Shown here: in pieces, positions 16,635 through 24,745 of the stretch
Numbering within the stretch: the first letter of the stretch is position 1
Layout: each line of letters opens with the position of its first letter
Assembly (NCBI RefSeq): GCF_043195125.1
Contig: NZ_JBAFWR010000001.1
Length of the DNA stretch: 64,000 nucleotides
Direction: 5' to 3' (one strand)
Source of the DNA: NCEH01 sp043195125
GTDB taxonomy: Bacteria; Pseudomonadota; Alphaproteobacteria; Rhizobiales; Xanthobacteraceae
Notes under the pieces: model-generated
The model's database searches: none
What the model was told of the DNA's origin: nothing
What the model saw: the letters and a program-made list of their open reading frames with translations, nothing else
Program-made: the position numbers and the translations under genes

Positions 16635-19600
16635 ATGGCGTCGGTGTGGGAATCGAGTTCTCGGCTTGCCTATGTTTTGGCCGCCGGTGTGGGCCTATCG
16701 TCCGGGGGGACTGCTGCGCTCGCGCAAACCCCTTCATGGAATCTGTATCAGCAATACAGCGATTCCTATTTCATCCCCTTTGCCCAGCCCCATGCGGATT
16801 CCGGCTTCGTGGGGACTCAGCCCAGCTATGATTCTCCGAAGGCCGGCATCTTCGTCTCCGCCGCCATCGGCGATAGCGCCCCGCTGGTGTTTCAGCTGGA
16901 CACGGGCTCGCAGGGCATGGTGGTGCCCCAGTATCTGATCCCGAACTTCCAGCAATCCCCCAATCAGCAGAAGATCCTTTATTCTTCCAGCGGCAATTAC
17001 TCGATCGGCACCTGGACCACGGTTCAGGTGCGATTCCCCGGCAGCCATGATGCCAACGGCAATGAAGCCGTGGCGACGATACCGGTGCTGGTGGAATCGG
17101 CCTCCTACACGGTGGTGGACGGAAAATCGGTGAAAACCGATTGCTCCGTGCCCGGCGCGGCCTGCACCACATTGATGGGTGTGGGCTACGGTCGCCCCGA
17201 TTCCGGCTGGGGGCCGGATTATCTGCCCTCGCTCGTCAATAATCCGCTCTTGCATCTCGCCGGAATGGACGAGGGCACGGTGCGCGCGGGCTATGTGATC
17301 ACCCCGCAGGGAATTCAGGCCGGCCTGACCGCACAGAATGCCGGCTCCGGCTTTTCCTATGTGAAGCTCGTGCAGGATACCCCGCCGGGTCAGGCGGGCG
17401 TGAACTGGCAGACCGCGCCGGGAACGGTGGTGGTGGACGGCACGAAGGTCACCAAGGTCGACAGCGTGCTGATGGATACCGGCATTTCCTATCTGTGGTC
17501 TGACCTTGGCAAGAAGGCCGCGGACAATTCCGTCGCATGCCCCGGCAATGCCGATTTCTCCTGCGCGCCCAAGGGCACCGAAGTGACCGTCTACATCGGC
17601 GGCAACACGAATGTCGGCTATTCCTATAAGGTCGATGGCGACGACAACAATACAGCTGCTCCCTGGTACTCCCGGATCAACGAGAGCGACCTCGCCAATA
17701 CCGGCATCCACCCCTTCTCGCAGTTCGAATATATGTTCGACGCCGTGGGCGGCTATGAAGGGCTCAAAGCCATCAATCCGGATACTGCGGGAGTCTATTT
17801 CTCGCCCTACTTGTCGACGATGGGCACATTTGCCTTGCCTGGCGGATTCTCCACCAACCTGCCGGTCTATGTCCGCGGCGATACCGAGATGTCGGCTGGG
17901 GGCGTAGCGACCTTGCTCAGCTCCATCAGCGGCCCGGGCGCCTTGGCCTTTACCGGAACCGGATTCATTTCTGTGCTGGGAGAGGTGACCCTGCCGGCCG
18001 GTATCACGGTGAACAGCGGCACGGTCGCCTTCTCCAATACGGTCACCGCCTCCCTCTCCATCGCCCAGGGCGCATCGGTGCTGGATGCGGCCAATATCGT
18101 CGGCAACGTCGCGAATGCCGGCACGTTGATTCATGACGGCACCATCTTCGGAAATCTGACCAACAGCGGCTTCGTGGGCGGAAACGGCACCGTGAACGGC
18201 ACGCTGGTGAACGCGGGCGTCCTCAGCCCCGGTCATTCCATCGGCACGCTGGTGGTGAACGGCGATCTCGCCTTTTCCCAACAAGCTAGCTATCGCGCCG
18301 AGATCGGGGCGAGCAGCAGCGATCTCATCGCCGTCAGCGGTACTGCCACACTGAACGGCGCTCAGCTCGACCTGGTGCCGGTCGCCGGCTATGTGCCGAC
18401 CCTCGGGCAAAGCTTCACCGTGCTGACCGCCACCGGCGGAATCACCGGCAATTTTACAGTCAACGCGAGTGCGTTCGGCACGGCGGCGGCGCTCTATCCC
18501 TTCCTCACGCCGAACGTCGATGCGGCGGGCACCCAGGCCACCGTGAGCATGGCGCGCAGCGCTGTGCCCTTCTCGGTCTTCGCGACCACGGCGAACACAT
18601 GGGCGGTCGCGACGGCGGCCGATACGCTTGCGCCCGGCGCGCCGCTCACCTCGGTGCTGGCGAGCCTTCAGTCTACTACGGCGCCGGCTGCCTACGCCTC
18701 TCTATCCGGCGAGGTCTATGCCTCGGTGCAGAGCGTCCTCATGATGCAATCCGCCTATGTGCGCGACGCCGTGGGCGCGCGCTTGCGTCAGGCCGCCGCG
18801 CCCGGCCTTGCGGCCGCAGGCGCGCCTCGCACCATCGAGGTGGACCCGCAAGGCACCGCGTTGTGGGGCCAGGGCTACGGCGGCTGGGGGAATTTCTCAG
18901 CCGCCCCGGGTACAAGCTCTGTCAGCGATTCCATTGGCGGGTTCCTGATGGGTCTTGACGGTACGCTGTCCGATTGGCGTATCGGCGTTGCCGCCGGCTT
19001 CGGCCAGTCGAGCTTCAATTTGGGAAATTCCACTTCCAACGGCACAAGCGACAATTACGATTTCGCCCTCTATGCCGGCCGCACCTTCCCCATGGCAGGC
19101 CCCGGGGCGCTCGCTGTGCGGTTGGGCGCCGCTTATTCCTGGCACGACATTTCCGTTGATCGCACGGTAGTGCTGCCGGGGTTCGTGCAGGCTTATAGCC
19201 CCGGCTATGCCGGACAGACCGGCCAGGTGTTCGGCGAACTGGGCTATCAGATGCAGGGCATGGCCGGGAACCTGCCTGTCAGCTTCGAGCCGTTCGCGGG
19301 CCTCACCTATGCCAACCTTTCAACCGACAGCTTCTCCGAGGGGCTGGGGGCTGCGGCGCTCACGGCCAAATCCGGCACGTTCGACACGCTGAGCACAAGC
19401 CTCGGCGTGCGCGCCGCAATGGTGCTTCCGGCACCCGGTCTTGCGCCCATGACGCTTTCGGGCACGCTCGGATGGCAGCATGCCTATGGCGATCTCGCGC
19501 CAACCGCGACCCTTGCATTCTCCTCCGGCTCCCTGCCGTTCACCGTCTCCGGCGCTCCGCTCGCGCGCGACGCCCTGCTGGTGGGCGCGGGGCTTTCCGC

Positions 19601-19703
19601 CAAGATGGGAGAGAGCATGGCGTTCGGCATCTTCTATTCCGGCCAGCTTGCATCGGACGTGAGCGAGAATGCCGTGAAGGGCAGCCTGACCTGGACGTTC
19701 TGA
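16635..19703 (+). CDS. autotransporter with pepsin-like aspartic protease passenger
   Basis: The 1022-residue protein has a signal peptide (about 1-31, ending AALAQ), a passenger and a C-terminal beta-barrel (about 755-1022) closing with GSLTWTF, the aromatic end typical of autotransporters. Passenger residues about 70-400 resemble family A1: FQLDTGSQGMVVP (Asp89) matches the pepsin FDTGSSNLWVP motif, TTLMGVGYGRPDSG resembles the GILGLAYPSIS segment, and SVLMDTGISYLW (Asp281) matches the second DTG motif. The 192-residue spacing is close to pepsin's 183. Four cysteines (170, 177, 302, 310) could form two disulfides. Residues 430-660 look like autotransporter beta-strand repeats. Start ATG 16635 has TTGGGGG before it. 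Confidence 0.85.
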   Translation: MASVWESSSRLAYVLAAGVGLSSGGTAALAQTPSWNLYQQYSDSYFIPFAQPHADSGFVGTQPSYDSPKAGIFVSAAIGDSAPLVFQLDTGSQGMVVPQYLIPNFQQSPNQQKILYSSSGNYSIGTWTTVQVRFPGSHDANGNEAVATIPVLVESASYTVVDGKSVKTDCSVPGAACTTLMGVGYGRPDSGWGPDYLPSLVNNPLLHLAGMDEGTVRAGYVITPQGIQAGLTAQNAGSGFSYVKLVQDTPPGQAGVNWQTAPGTVVVDGTKVTKVDSVLMDTGISYLWSDLGKKAADNSVACPGNADFSCAPKGTEVTVYIGGNTNVGYSYKVDGDDNNTAAPWYSRINESDLANTGIHPFSQFEYMFDAVGGYEGLKAINPDTAGVYFSPYLSTMGTFALPGGFSTNLPVYVRGDTEMSAGGVATLLSSISGPGALAFTGTGFISVLGEVTLPAGITVNSGTVAFSNTVTASLSIAQGASVLDAANIVGNVANAGTLIHDGTIFGNLTNSGFVGGNGTVNGTLVNAGVLSPGHSIGTLVVNGDLAFSQQASYRAEIGASSSDLIAVSGTATLNGAQLDLVPVAGYVPTLGQSFTVLTATGGITGNFTVNASAFGTAAALYPFLTPNVDAAGTQATVSMARSAVPFSVFATTANTWAVATAADTLAPGAPLTSVLASLQSTTAPAAYASLSGEVYASVQSVLMMQSAYVRDAVGARLRQAAAPGLAAAGAPRTIEVDPQGTALWGQGYGGWGNFSAAPGTSSVSDSIGGFLMGLDGTLSDWRIGVAAGFGQSSFNLGNSTSNGTSDNYDFALYAGRTFPMAGPGALAVRLGAAYSWHDISVDRTVVLPGFVQAYSPGYAGQTGQVFGELGYQMQGMAGNLPVSFEPFAGLTYANLSTDSFSEGLGAAALTAKSGTFDTLSTSLGVRAAMVLPAPGLAPMTLSGTLGWQHAYGDLAPTATLAFSSGSLPFTVSGAPLARDALLVGAGLSAKMGESMAFGIFYSGQLASDVSENAVKGSLTWTF

Positions 19704-19842
19704 CACGGACCTCTGACCCGGGACAATCTGCCCGCAGACCTTGAAGCGGCGGCCGTGATCAGGCATTGAGCCAGATCGGTTTTTCGGGCGCGCTTCCGGC
19801 GCGGCCCCGCGCCGGGCTTCACGCCCGGCTTCAGGAATGCTC

Positions 19843-21252
19843 ATGAGTGATTTACGCGCGGTGCATGTGATCGGTGGTGGCCTCGCCGGCTCGGAGGCCG
19901 CCTGGCAATTGGCGACCCGCGGCGTACCGGTTGTCCTGCATGAGATGCGCCCGGTCCGCACCACAGAGGCCCATCACACCCAGGCCCTGGCCGAGCTCGT
20001 CTGCTCCAACTCCTTCCGCTCGGACGATCCCAACGGCAATGCCGTGGGCGTTCTGCATGCGGAGATGCGCCGCGCGGGCTCCCTGATTCTCCAATGCGCG
20101 GATGCCAACCAGGTGCCGGCCGGCGGTGCGCTCGCCGTGGACCGGGTGGGCTTTGCCGAGGCCGTGACCGCAGCGCTCGGATCCCATCCTCTGGTCGACA
20201 TCCGCCGCGAAGAGATCGCCGGCTTGCCGCCCGCGGAATGGGACAAGGTCATCGTCGCCACCGGCCCCCTCACCTCGCTGGCGCTGGCGCAATCGGTGTT
20301 GGAACTGACGGGGGAAACCGCCCTCGCCTTCTTCGACGCCATCGCGCCGATCGTTCATTTCGACAGCATCGACATGAGCAAGGCCTGGTTCCAGTCGCGC
20401 TATGACAAAGTCGGTCCGGGCGGCACGGGCGCGGACTACATCAACTGTCCCCTCGACAAGGACCAATACGAAGCCTTCATTGACGCCCTGCTGGCCGGCG
20501 AGAAGGCCCCAATGCGGGATTTCGAGGCAAAGACGCCTTATTTCGATGGTTGCCTGCCCATCGAAGTCATGGCGGAGCGCGGCCGTGAGACCCTGCGCTT
20601 CGGGCCATTGAAGCCGGTCGGCCTCACCAATCCCAATGCACCGGATATCAAGGCGCATGCCATCATCCAGCTGCGGCAGGATAACAAGCTCGGCACGCTC
20701 TATAATATGGTGGGCTTTCAGACCAAGCTGAAGCACGGCGATCAGGTGCGGGTGTTCCGCACCATTCCCGGGCTGGAAAATGCCGAGTTCGCCCGCCTCG
20801 GTGGCTTGCATCGCAATACCTATCTCAATTCGCCACGCCTGCTGGACGGCACGCTGCGCCTGAAGGCGGATCCACGCCTGCGCTTTGCCGGCCAGATCAC
20901 CGGCTGTGAAGGCTATGTGGAAAGCGCGGCCGTCGGCCTTCTCGCCGGGCGCTTTGCCGCAGCCGAGCGGCGCGGCGAGGATCCGAGCCTGCCGCCGCTC
21001 ACCACCGCCCACGGTGCGCTGCTCGCCCATATTACCGGCGGCCATATCGAGACCATCGATGCCGGCCCGCGCTCATTCCAGCCCATGAACATCAATTTCG
21101 GACTGTTTCCGCCCCTTGAGATCAATCCAAAGGGGGAGGACGGCAAGCGTCTGCGGGGGACCGAGAAGACCCTGGCGAAGAAGCACGCGATTGCGGCGCG
21201 CGCACTCGCGGACCTTGACGCCTGGCTCGACAGCCCGGCCGAGGCGGCTTAA
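19843..21252 (+). CDS. trmFO: tRNA (uracil-54-C5) methyltransferase, folate/FAD-dependent
   Basis: TrmFO makes ribothymidine at position 54 of tRNA using methylenetetrahydrofolate and FADH2. The FAD-binding motif VHVIGGGLAGSEAAWQLA is at the N-terminus, followed by the family signatures ELVCSNSFRSDD, GVLHAEMRRAGSL, AVDRVGFAEAVT and the later MVGFQTKLK and GCEGYVESAAVGLLAGR. GidA-related, 469 residues. Two in-frame ATGs exist; 19843 is preferred because AGGA (19833-19836) sits 6 bases before it, while 19837 would place it directly adjacent. A GC hairpin at 19812-19830 between the autotransporter and trmFO may be a weak terminator. Confidence 0.95.
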   Translation: MSDLRAVHVIGGGLAGSEAAWQLATRGVPVVLHEMRPVRTTEAHHTQALAELVCSNSFRSDDPNGNAVGVLHAEMRRAGSLILQCADANQVPAGGALAVDRVGFAEAVTAALGSHPLVDIRREEIAGLPPAEWDKVIVATGPLTSLALAQSVLELTGETALAFFDAIAPIVHFDSIDMSKAWFQSRYDKVGPGGTGADYINCPLDKDQYEAFIDALLAGEKAPMRDFEAKTPYFDGCLPIEVMAERGRETLRFGPLKPVGLTNPNAPDIKAHAIIQLRQDNKLGTLYNMVGFQTKLKHGDQVRVFRTIPGLENAEFARLGGLHRNTYLNSPRLLDGTLRLKADPRLRFAGQITGCEGYVESAAVGLLAGRFAAAERRGEDPSLPPLTTAHGALLAHITGGHIETIDAGPRSFQPMNINFGLFPPLEINPKGEDGKRLRGTEKTLAKKHAIAARALADLDAWLDSPAEAA

Positions 21253-21261
21253 GAGGCGCTC

Positions 21262-22365
21262 ATGCCCAGGCACTTGCGCCCTTTCACCCCGGTCGAGCAC
21301 AAAGCCGACCTCGCCCGCTTCGCCGTGGATACGGTGCTCAAGCGCGACGTCTTCTCAACCGTCGAGCGCGGCATCTGGACCGACCGGTCCGGCACCGAGC
21401 ATCCCGCGGTGCTGCGTCGCTGGAATGCGGTCTCCCCCTGGTTTTTCCCGATTGCCGCGCGCCTCGCCGCCGGCGAGGTGAAGGCCCTGGAACGCGTTAG
21501 CGCCACGGGCGTCACCACGCCGCTGCTGGCGGTCGGGCATCGTTTCCTTGTGCGCGGCTGGATCGACGGCGCGCCGCTGCAAATCGCCCGCCCCTATGGC
21601 GATGTCGATTTCTTCCGCTCCGCCAAGGCGGCGCTGCGCACGCTGCACGCCGCGGGTTTTGCTCATAACGATCTTGCCAAGCAGCAGAATTGGCTGCGCG
21701 GCGCCGATGGCGAAGCCTGGCTTATGGATTTCCAGCTGGCCCTGCCCATATCGCGCCGTTCGCGGCTGGGCCGTATCCTCGCCTATGAGGATGTGCGCCA
21801 CTTGCTCAAGCACAAGCGCACCTATTGCCCCGATGCGCTCACCGCGCGCGAGCGCCAGATGCTGGCCACGAAGAGCGGCTTCGCCCGCATCTGGATGGCC
21901 ACCGGCAAGCGCGTTTACCGCTTCGTCACGCGCCGGCTCATGTCTTATTCGGATACCGAGGGCCGGGGTCCCCGGGTGACACAGGTGGGGCCGCGCATCG
22001 CCGAGGCTCTCCTCGCCCATCCCGCGGTCAGCGACGTGCATATGGCGGATTTCCAGACGCTCGGCGGCAAGGTCGGCCTTTATGCCTTTGTGGAAACGCG
22101 CGACGATCTGACCGCCGATGCGTTGCGCACCCATCTGGCCACAGCCTTGCCGGACCGGCCGCATCTCGACCACCTGCAACTCGTGCCGCTGCTGCCGCGC
22201 GACAACAATGGCGTCGTGCGCGACGATCTTTTGCTGCTCGTGGCGCGCAACCAGATCGAGATGCTGGAAAGCCTTTCTGGCTCGCAGGTCACCCGCGACC
22301 TGATTGATCAGATCGCGCGCGGACGACTCAACCTGACAGACCGGATCACACGGCCGGCGGCTTGA
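21262..22365 (+). CDS. kinase-like protein fused to an AMP-binding-enzyme C-terminal domain
   Basis: The N-terminal 220 residues resemble a small RIO/lipopolysaccharide-kinase-type fold: AVLRRW (possible ATP lysine replaced by Arg), the catalytic loop HNDLAKQQNWL (H135, D137, N143) and MDFQ (Asp156) in place of DFG. Residues about 240-335 look like the small C-terminal domain of acyl-CoA/amino-acid adenylating enzymes: IAEALLAHPAVSDVHMADFQ, then ALRTHLATALPDRPHLDHLQ and LVPLLPRDNNGVVRDDLLL. The catalytic lysine of PRxxxGK is Val here, so this half is probably a binding or scaffold module. It starts 9 bp after trmFO, and the 3' end overlaps the convergent gene by 20 bp. Function unknown. Confidence 0.75.
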   Translation: MPRHLRPFTPVEHKADLARFAVDTVLKRDVFSTVERGIWTDRSGTEHPAVLRRWNAVSPWFFPIAARLAAGEVKALERVSATGVTTPLLAVGHRFLVRGWIDGAPLQIARPYGDVDFFRSAKAALRTLHAAGFAHNDLAKQQNWLRGADGEAWLMDFQLALPISRRSRLGRILAYEDVRHLLKHKRTYCPDALTARERQMLATKSGFARIWMATGKRVYRFVTRRLMSYSDTEGRGPRVTQVGPRIAEALLAHPAVSDVHMADFQTLGGKVGLYAFVETRDDLTADALRTHLATALPDRPHLDHLQLVPLLPRDNNGVVRDDLLLLVARNQIEMLESLSGSQVTRDLIDQIARGRLNLTDRITRPAA

Positions 22366-23254
22366 GCCAGTCCTTGCCGGCGCGGGCCTTCGCGGCCGCG
22401 CGCCAGAGCGTCCAGGCCCGTAGAAAGGACGGGACGCCGGCAATGAGGGTGAAGGGATCGCCCGCCCGCCCCAGCGCCTTCAGGTCCCCGGCGACCAGGG
22501 CCAGCGGCAGAAAAGCCGGAATGGCCTGCACCGGGACAGACGGCAGTGCGGCCTGCGCTGCTTTCACATGGTGGGTTGCCCGCGCGCGCATTTCCGCGAG
22601 CGCCGCCGTGAGCCCGGGACCCGAGCTTCGCTTCACCACGTCCTCGCGCGTGAGGCCGTGGCGCTCAAGCACGTCAAGCGGCAGGAAGCACTGGCCGCGC
22701 CCCGCGTGCAGCGGCAGCGCCCGCATCAGGCCGGTGAGCGCAATGGCCACCCCCGCATGTCCGGCAGCATCCGCGAGGGCGGGGTCAGCGCGCCCGAGGA
22801 GGATCATCGCCCCCAGCTGAATCAGCACCGATGACGTTTCGCCCGCATAACCCTCCAGATCATTGAGGGTAGGCATGGCGTCGTCATAGAGATCGAAGGT
22901 GCGGGCATCGATCAGGTTCAGCAGGGCGCCGCGCGGCAGATCACAGACGGCGATGGTGTCGAGCATGGCGGCAGCGACCGGATGGCCGGAAACATCGCCG
23001 CGCCCCAGGCCCTCGATGATTTCGCGCCACCATTGCAGGCGCATTTCGCCGGGAAGCGCCTCGCGCACCACCTCGCGCACCCGCGCCACTTCCAGGTTGA
23101 AGGCATAAAGCGCCATCAGATGGCGGCGGGGCGCGGCAGCTGCAAACAGAGCGGCGAGAAATCGGTCGCGATCATGGACGCGGATGAGATCGGCGCAATG
23201 GGAATAGGCGGTTTCCAGATCGGGCGCACCGGATGCGCCGGCATCTTCGCTCAT
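22346..23254 (-). CDS. squalene/phytoene synthase family protein (NDUFAF6-like)
   Basis: The 302-residue protein has the all-alpha isoprenoid-synthase-like pattern: DRDRFLAALFAAAAPRRHLM, ALYAFNLEVARVREVV, MRLQWWREIIEGL, and DLEGYAGETSSVLIQLGAM. The second aspartate-rich region is weak (LIDARTFDLYDD), as in the branch that includes the human complex I assembly factor NDUFAF6 rather than true phytoene synthases. Next to it is an Mth938-family gene, homologous to another complex I assembly factor, NDUFAF3. A role in respiratory complex assembly is therefore inferred; a terpenoid role cannot be excluded. Confidence 0.8.
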   Translation of the reverse strand: MSEDAGASGAPDLETAYSHCADLIRVHDRDRFLAALFAAAAPRRHLMALYAFNLEVARVREVVREALPGEMRLQWWREIIEGLGRGDVSGHPVAAAMLDTIAVCDLPRGALLNLIDARTFDLYDDAMPTLNDLEGYAGETSSVLIQLGAMILLGRADPALADAAGHAGVAIALTGLMRALPLHAGRGQCFLPLDVLERHGLTREDVVKRSSGPGLTAALAEMRARATHHVKAAQAALPSVPVQAIPAFLPLALVAGDLKALGRAGDPFTLIAGVPSFLRAWTLWRAAAKARAGKDWLKPPAV

Positions 23255-23270
23255 GACGCGCCTTTCGGTT

Positions 23271-23651
23271 TCAGAATGCGATCAGCGCCGCGCCCACGCG
23301 CCGGCCTTCGGCCAGCAAAACATTATAGGTCGAGGCTGCGGCGGGCGTCGGCATCAGTTCGAAGCGCAGATGCGCTGCGCGCAACCGCTCCTTCAGCCGC
23401 TCAGGCAAATGCGCCGGATCTCGGCCGGTGCCCAGGAACAGCAGCTCGAATGCCTTGGCTTCGGCGATGATCGGCGCAAGGGCCGCCGCATCGAGCGCGG
23501 AAAAGGTCTCGACCGCCCAGGGCCGGATGCCGGAGGGCAAAGCCAGGATCGAGCCCGAATGAGACATGCCGGAAAAATGGAAGAAGCGGTCCCCATAACC
23601 GTCGATGGGCACCTGGCGGGGCAGGAACGCCTCCGTTTTCTGCTCCGCCAT
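23271..23651 (-). CDS. Mth938-like domain protein (NDUFAF3 family, DUF498)
   Basis: The 126-residue protein has the Mth938 fold signature: VPIDGYGDRFFHFSGMSHSG, SGIRPWAV, and FELLFLGTGRDP followed by LMPTPAAASTYNVLLAEGR. Human homologue NDUFAF3 (C3orf60) is needed for assembly of respiratory complex I; the bacterial role is inferred. It sits between secF (20 bp upstream) and the NDUFAF6-like gene (17 bp downstream), all on the minus strand, so it is probably in the yajC-secD-secF transcript. Membrane insertion and complex I assembly may thus be co-expressed. Confidence 0.88.
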   Translation of the reverse strand: MAEQKTEAFLPRQVPIDGYGDRFFHFSGMSHSGSILALPSGIRPWAVETFSALDAAALAPIIAEAKAFELLFLGTGRDPAHLPERLKERLRAAHLRFELMPTPAAASTYNVLLAEGRRVGAALIAF

Positions 23652-23670
23652 CTTGTACCGTCCTTACCTG

Positions 23671-24732
23671 CTATTTCCGCGACTTGCCGCGCGAGCGGCC
23701 ACGGCTGCTCGGGGGAACGGGCGCGGGCTTCGGCGCGCCCGGAGTCGCAGGCAGAATCTCCGCCTCCTCCGTCTGGGGCGCCATCACCTCGTCGATGCGG
23801 GCGGCGATGCCCTCGGGCTTCTTCTCGCCCTCCACCGCGCTGGACCGCAGGCCAAGATGGATCAGCATGGGCGCGGCCACGAAAATGGTGGAATAGGTGC
23901 CGACGATGATGCCGACCGCCATGGCGAGCGAGAAGCCGCGCAGCACTTCGCCACCGAAGAAGTAGAGCGCCAGCGTCGCCAGGAAGGTGGTCAGGGAGAC
24001 AATGATGGTCCGCGAGAAGGTCGCGTTCACCGAGAGGTCGAGCATCTCGGGCAGAGGGATCCGCTTGTAGCGGCGCAGCATCTCGCGGATACGGTCGTAA
24101 ACCACCACCGTATCATTGAGCGAATAGCCCATGATGGTGAGGATGGCGGCAATCGAGGTCAGGTCGAAATCGATCCCGAGGATCGAATAGATCGCCAGCG
24201 TCACGAAGATATCGTGCGCGGTGGTGGCGATGGCGCCCACCGCGAACTGCCATTCGAAGCGGAACCACAGATAGATCAGCACCGCCACGGCACCGAGCAA
24301 CAGCGCGATGATGGACTGGCGCACCAGTTCCGCCGACACGCTCGGGCCCACCGTTTCCACGCGGCGGATGGTGTAGTCGGTGCCAAGGGCGGATGAGATC
24401 TTGCCGACGATCGCCTGCTGGGCGGCGTCCGACGTGCCGGCCTCGCCGACGCGGATCAGCACGTCGCGCGGGGAGCCGAACTCCTGGATCTGGACATCGC
24501 CCAACTCAAGATCGCTGAGATGCTCGCGCAGGCCGGAAATGTCGGCCACCGCCTGGCTGGTCTGCGCCTCCACCAGCGTTCCACCCCGGAAATCAATGCC
24601 GAGATTGAAACCGAAGGTGGCGAAGCAGACGAGAGCCAGCACCATCGCCGCCGCCGAAAGCGGGAAGGTGACATGGCGCAGGCGCATGAAACCGATGTGG
24701 GTTTGCGCCGGGATATAATCGATCAAAGGCAT
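23671..24732 (-). CDS. secF: protein translocase subunit SecF
   Basis: SecF with SecD uses the proton-motive force to aid late steps of Sec export. Six membrane segments are visible. Family motifs are FGFNLGIDFRGGTLVE after the first segment, the TAHDIFVTLAIYS and GYSLNDTVVVYDRIRE stretch, and FSLAMAVGIIVGTYSTIFVA. The C-terminal 60 residues form a proline/basic tail ending in SRGRSRGKSRK, probably cytosolic. It follows secD by 13 bp in a yajC-secD-secF operon. Confidence 0.96.
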   Translation of the reverse strand: MPLIDYIPAQTHIGFMRLRHVTFPLSAAAMVLALVCFATFGFNLGIDFRGGTLVEAQTSQAVADISGLREHLSDLELGDVQIQEFGSPRDVLIRVGEAGTSDAAQQAIVGKISSALGTDYTIRRVETVGPSVSAELVRQSIIALLLGAVAVLIYLWFRFEWQFAVGAIATTAHDIFVTLAIYSILGIDFDLTSIAAILTIMGYSLNDTVVVYDRIREMLRRYKRIPLPEMLDLSVNATFSRTIIVSLTTFLATLALYFFGGEVLRGFSLAMAVGIIVGTYSTIFVAAPMLIHLGLRSSAVEGEKKPEGIAARIDEVMAPQTEEAEILPATPGAPKPAPVPPSSRGRSRGKSRK

Positions 24733-24745
24733 TTACGGCGCACCT

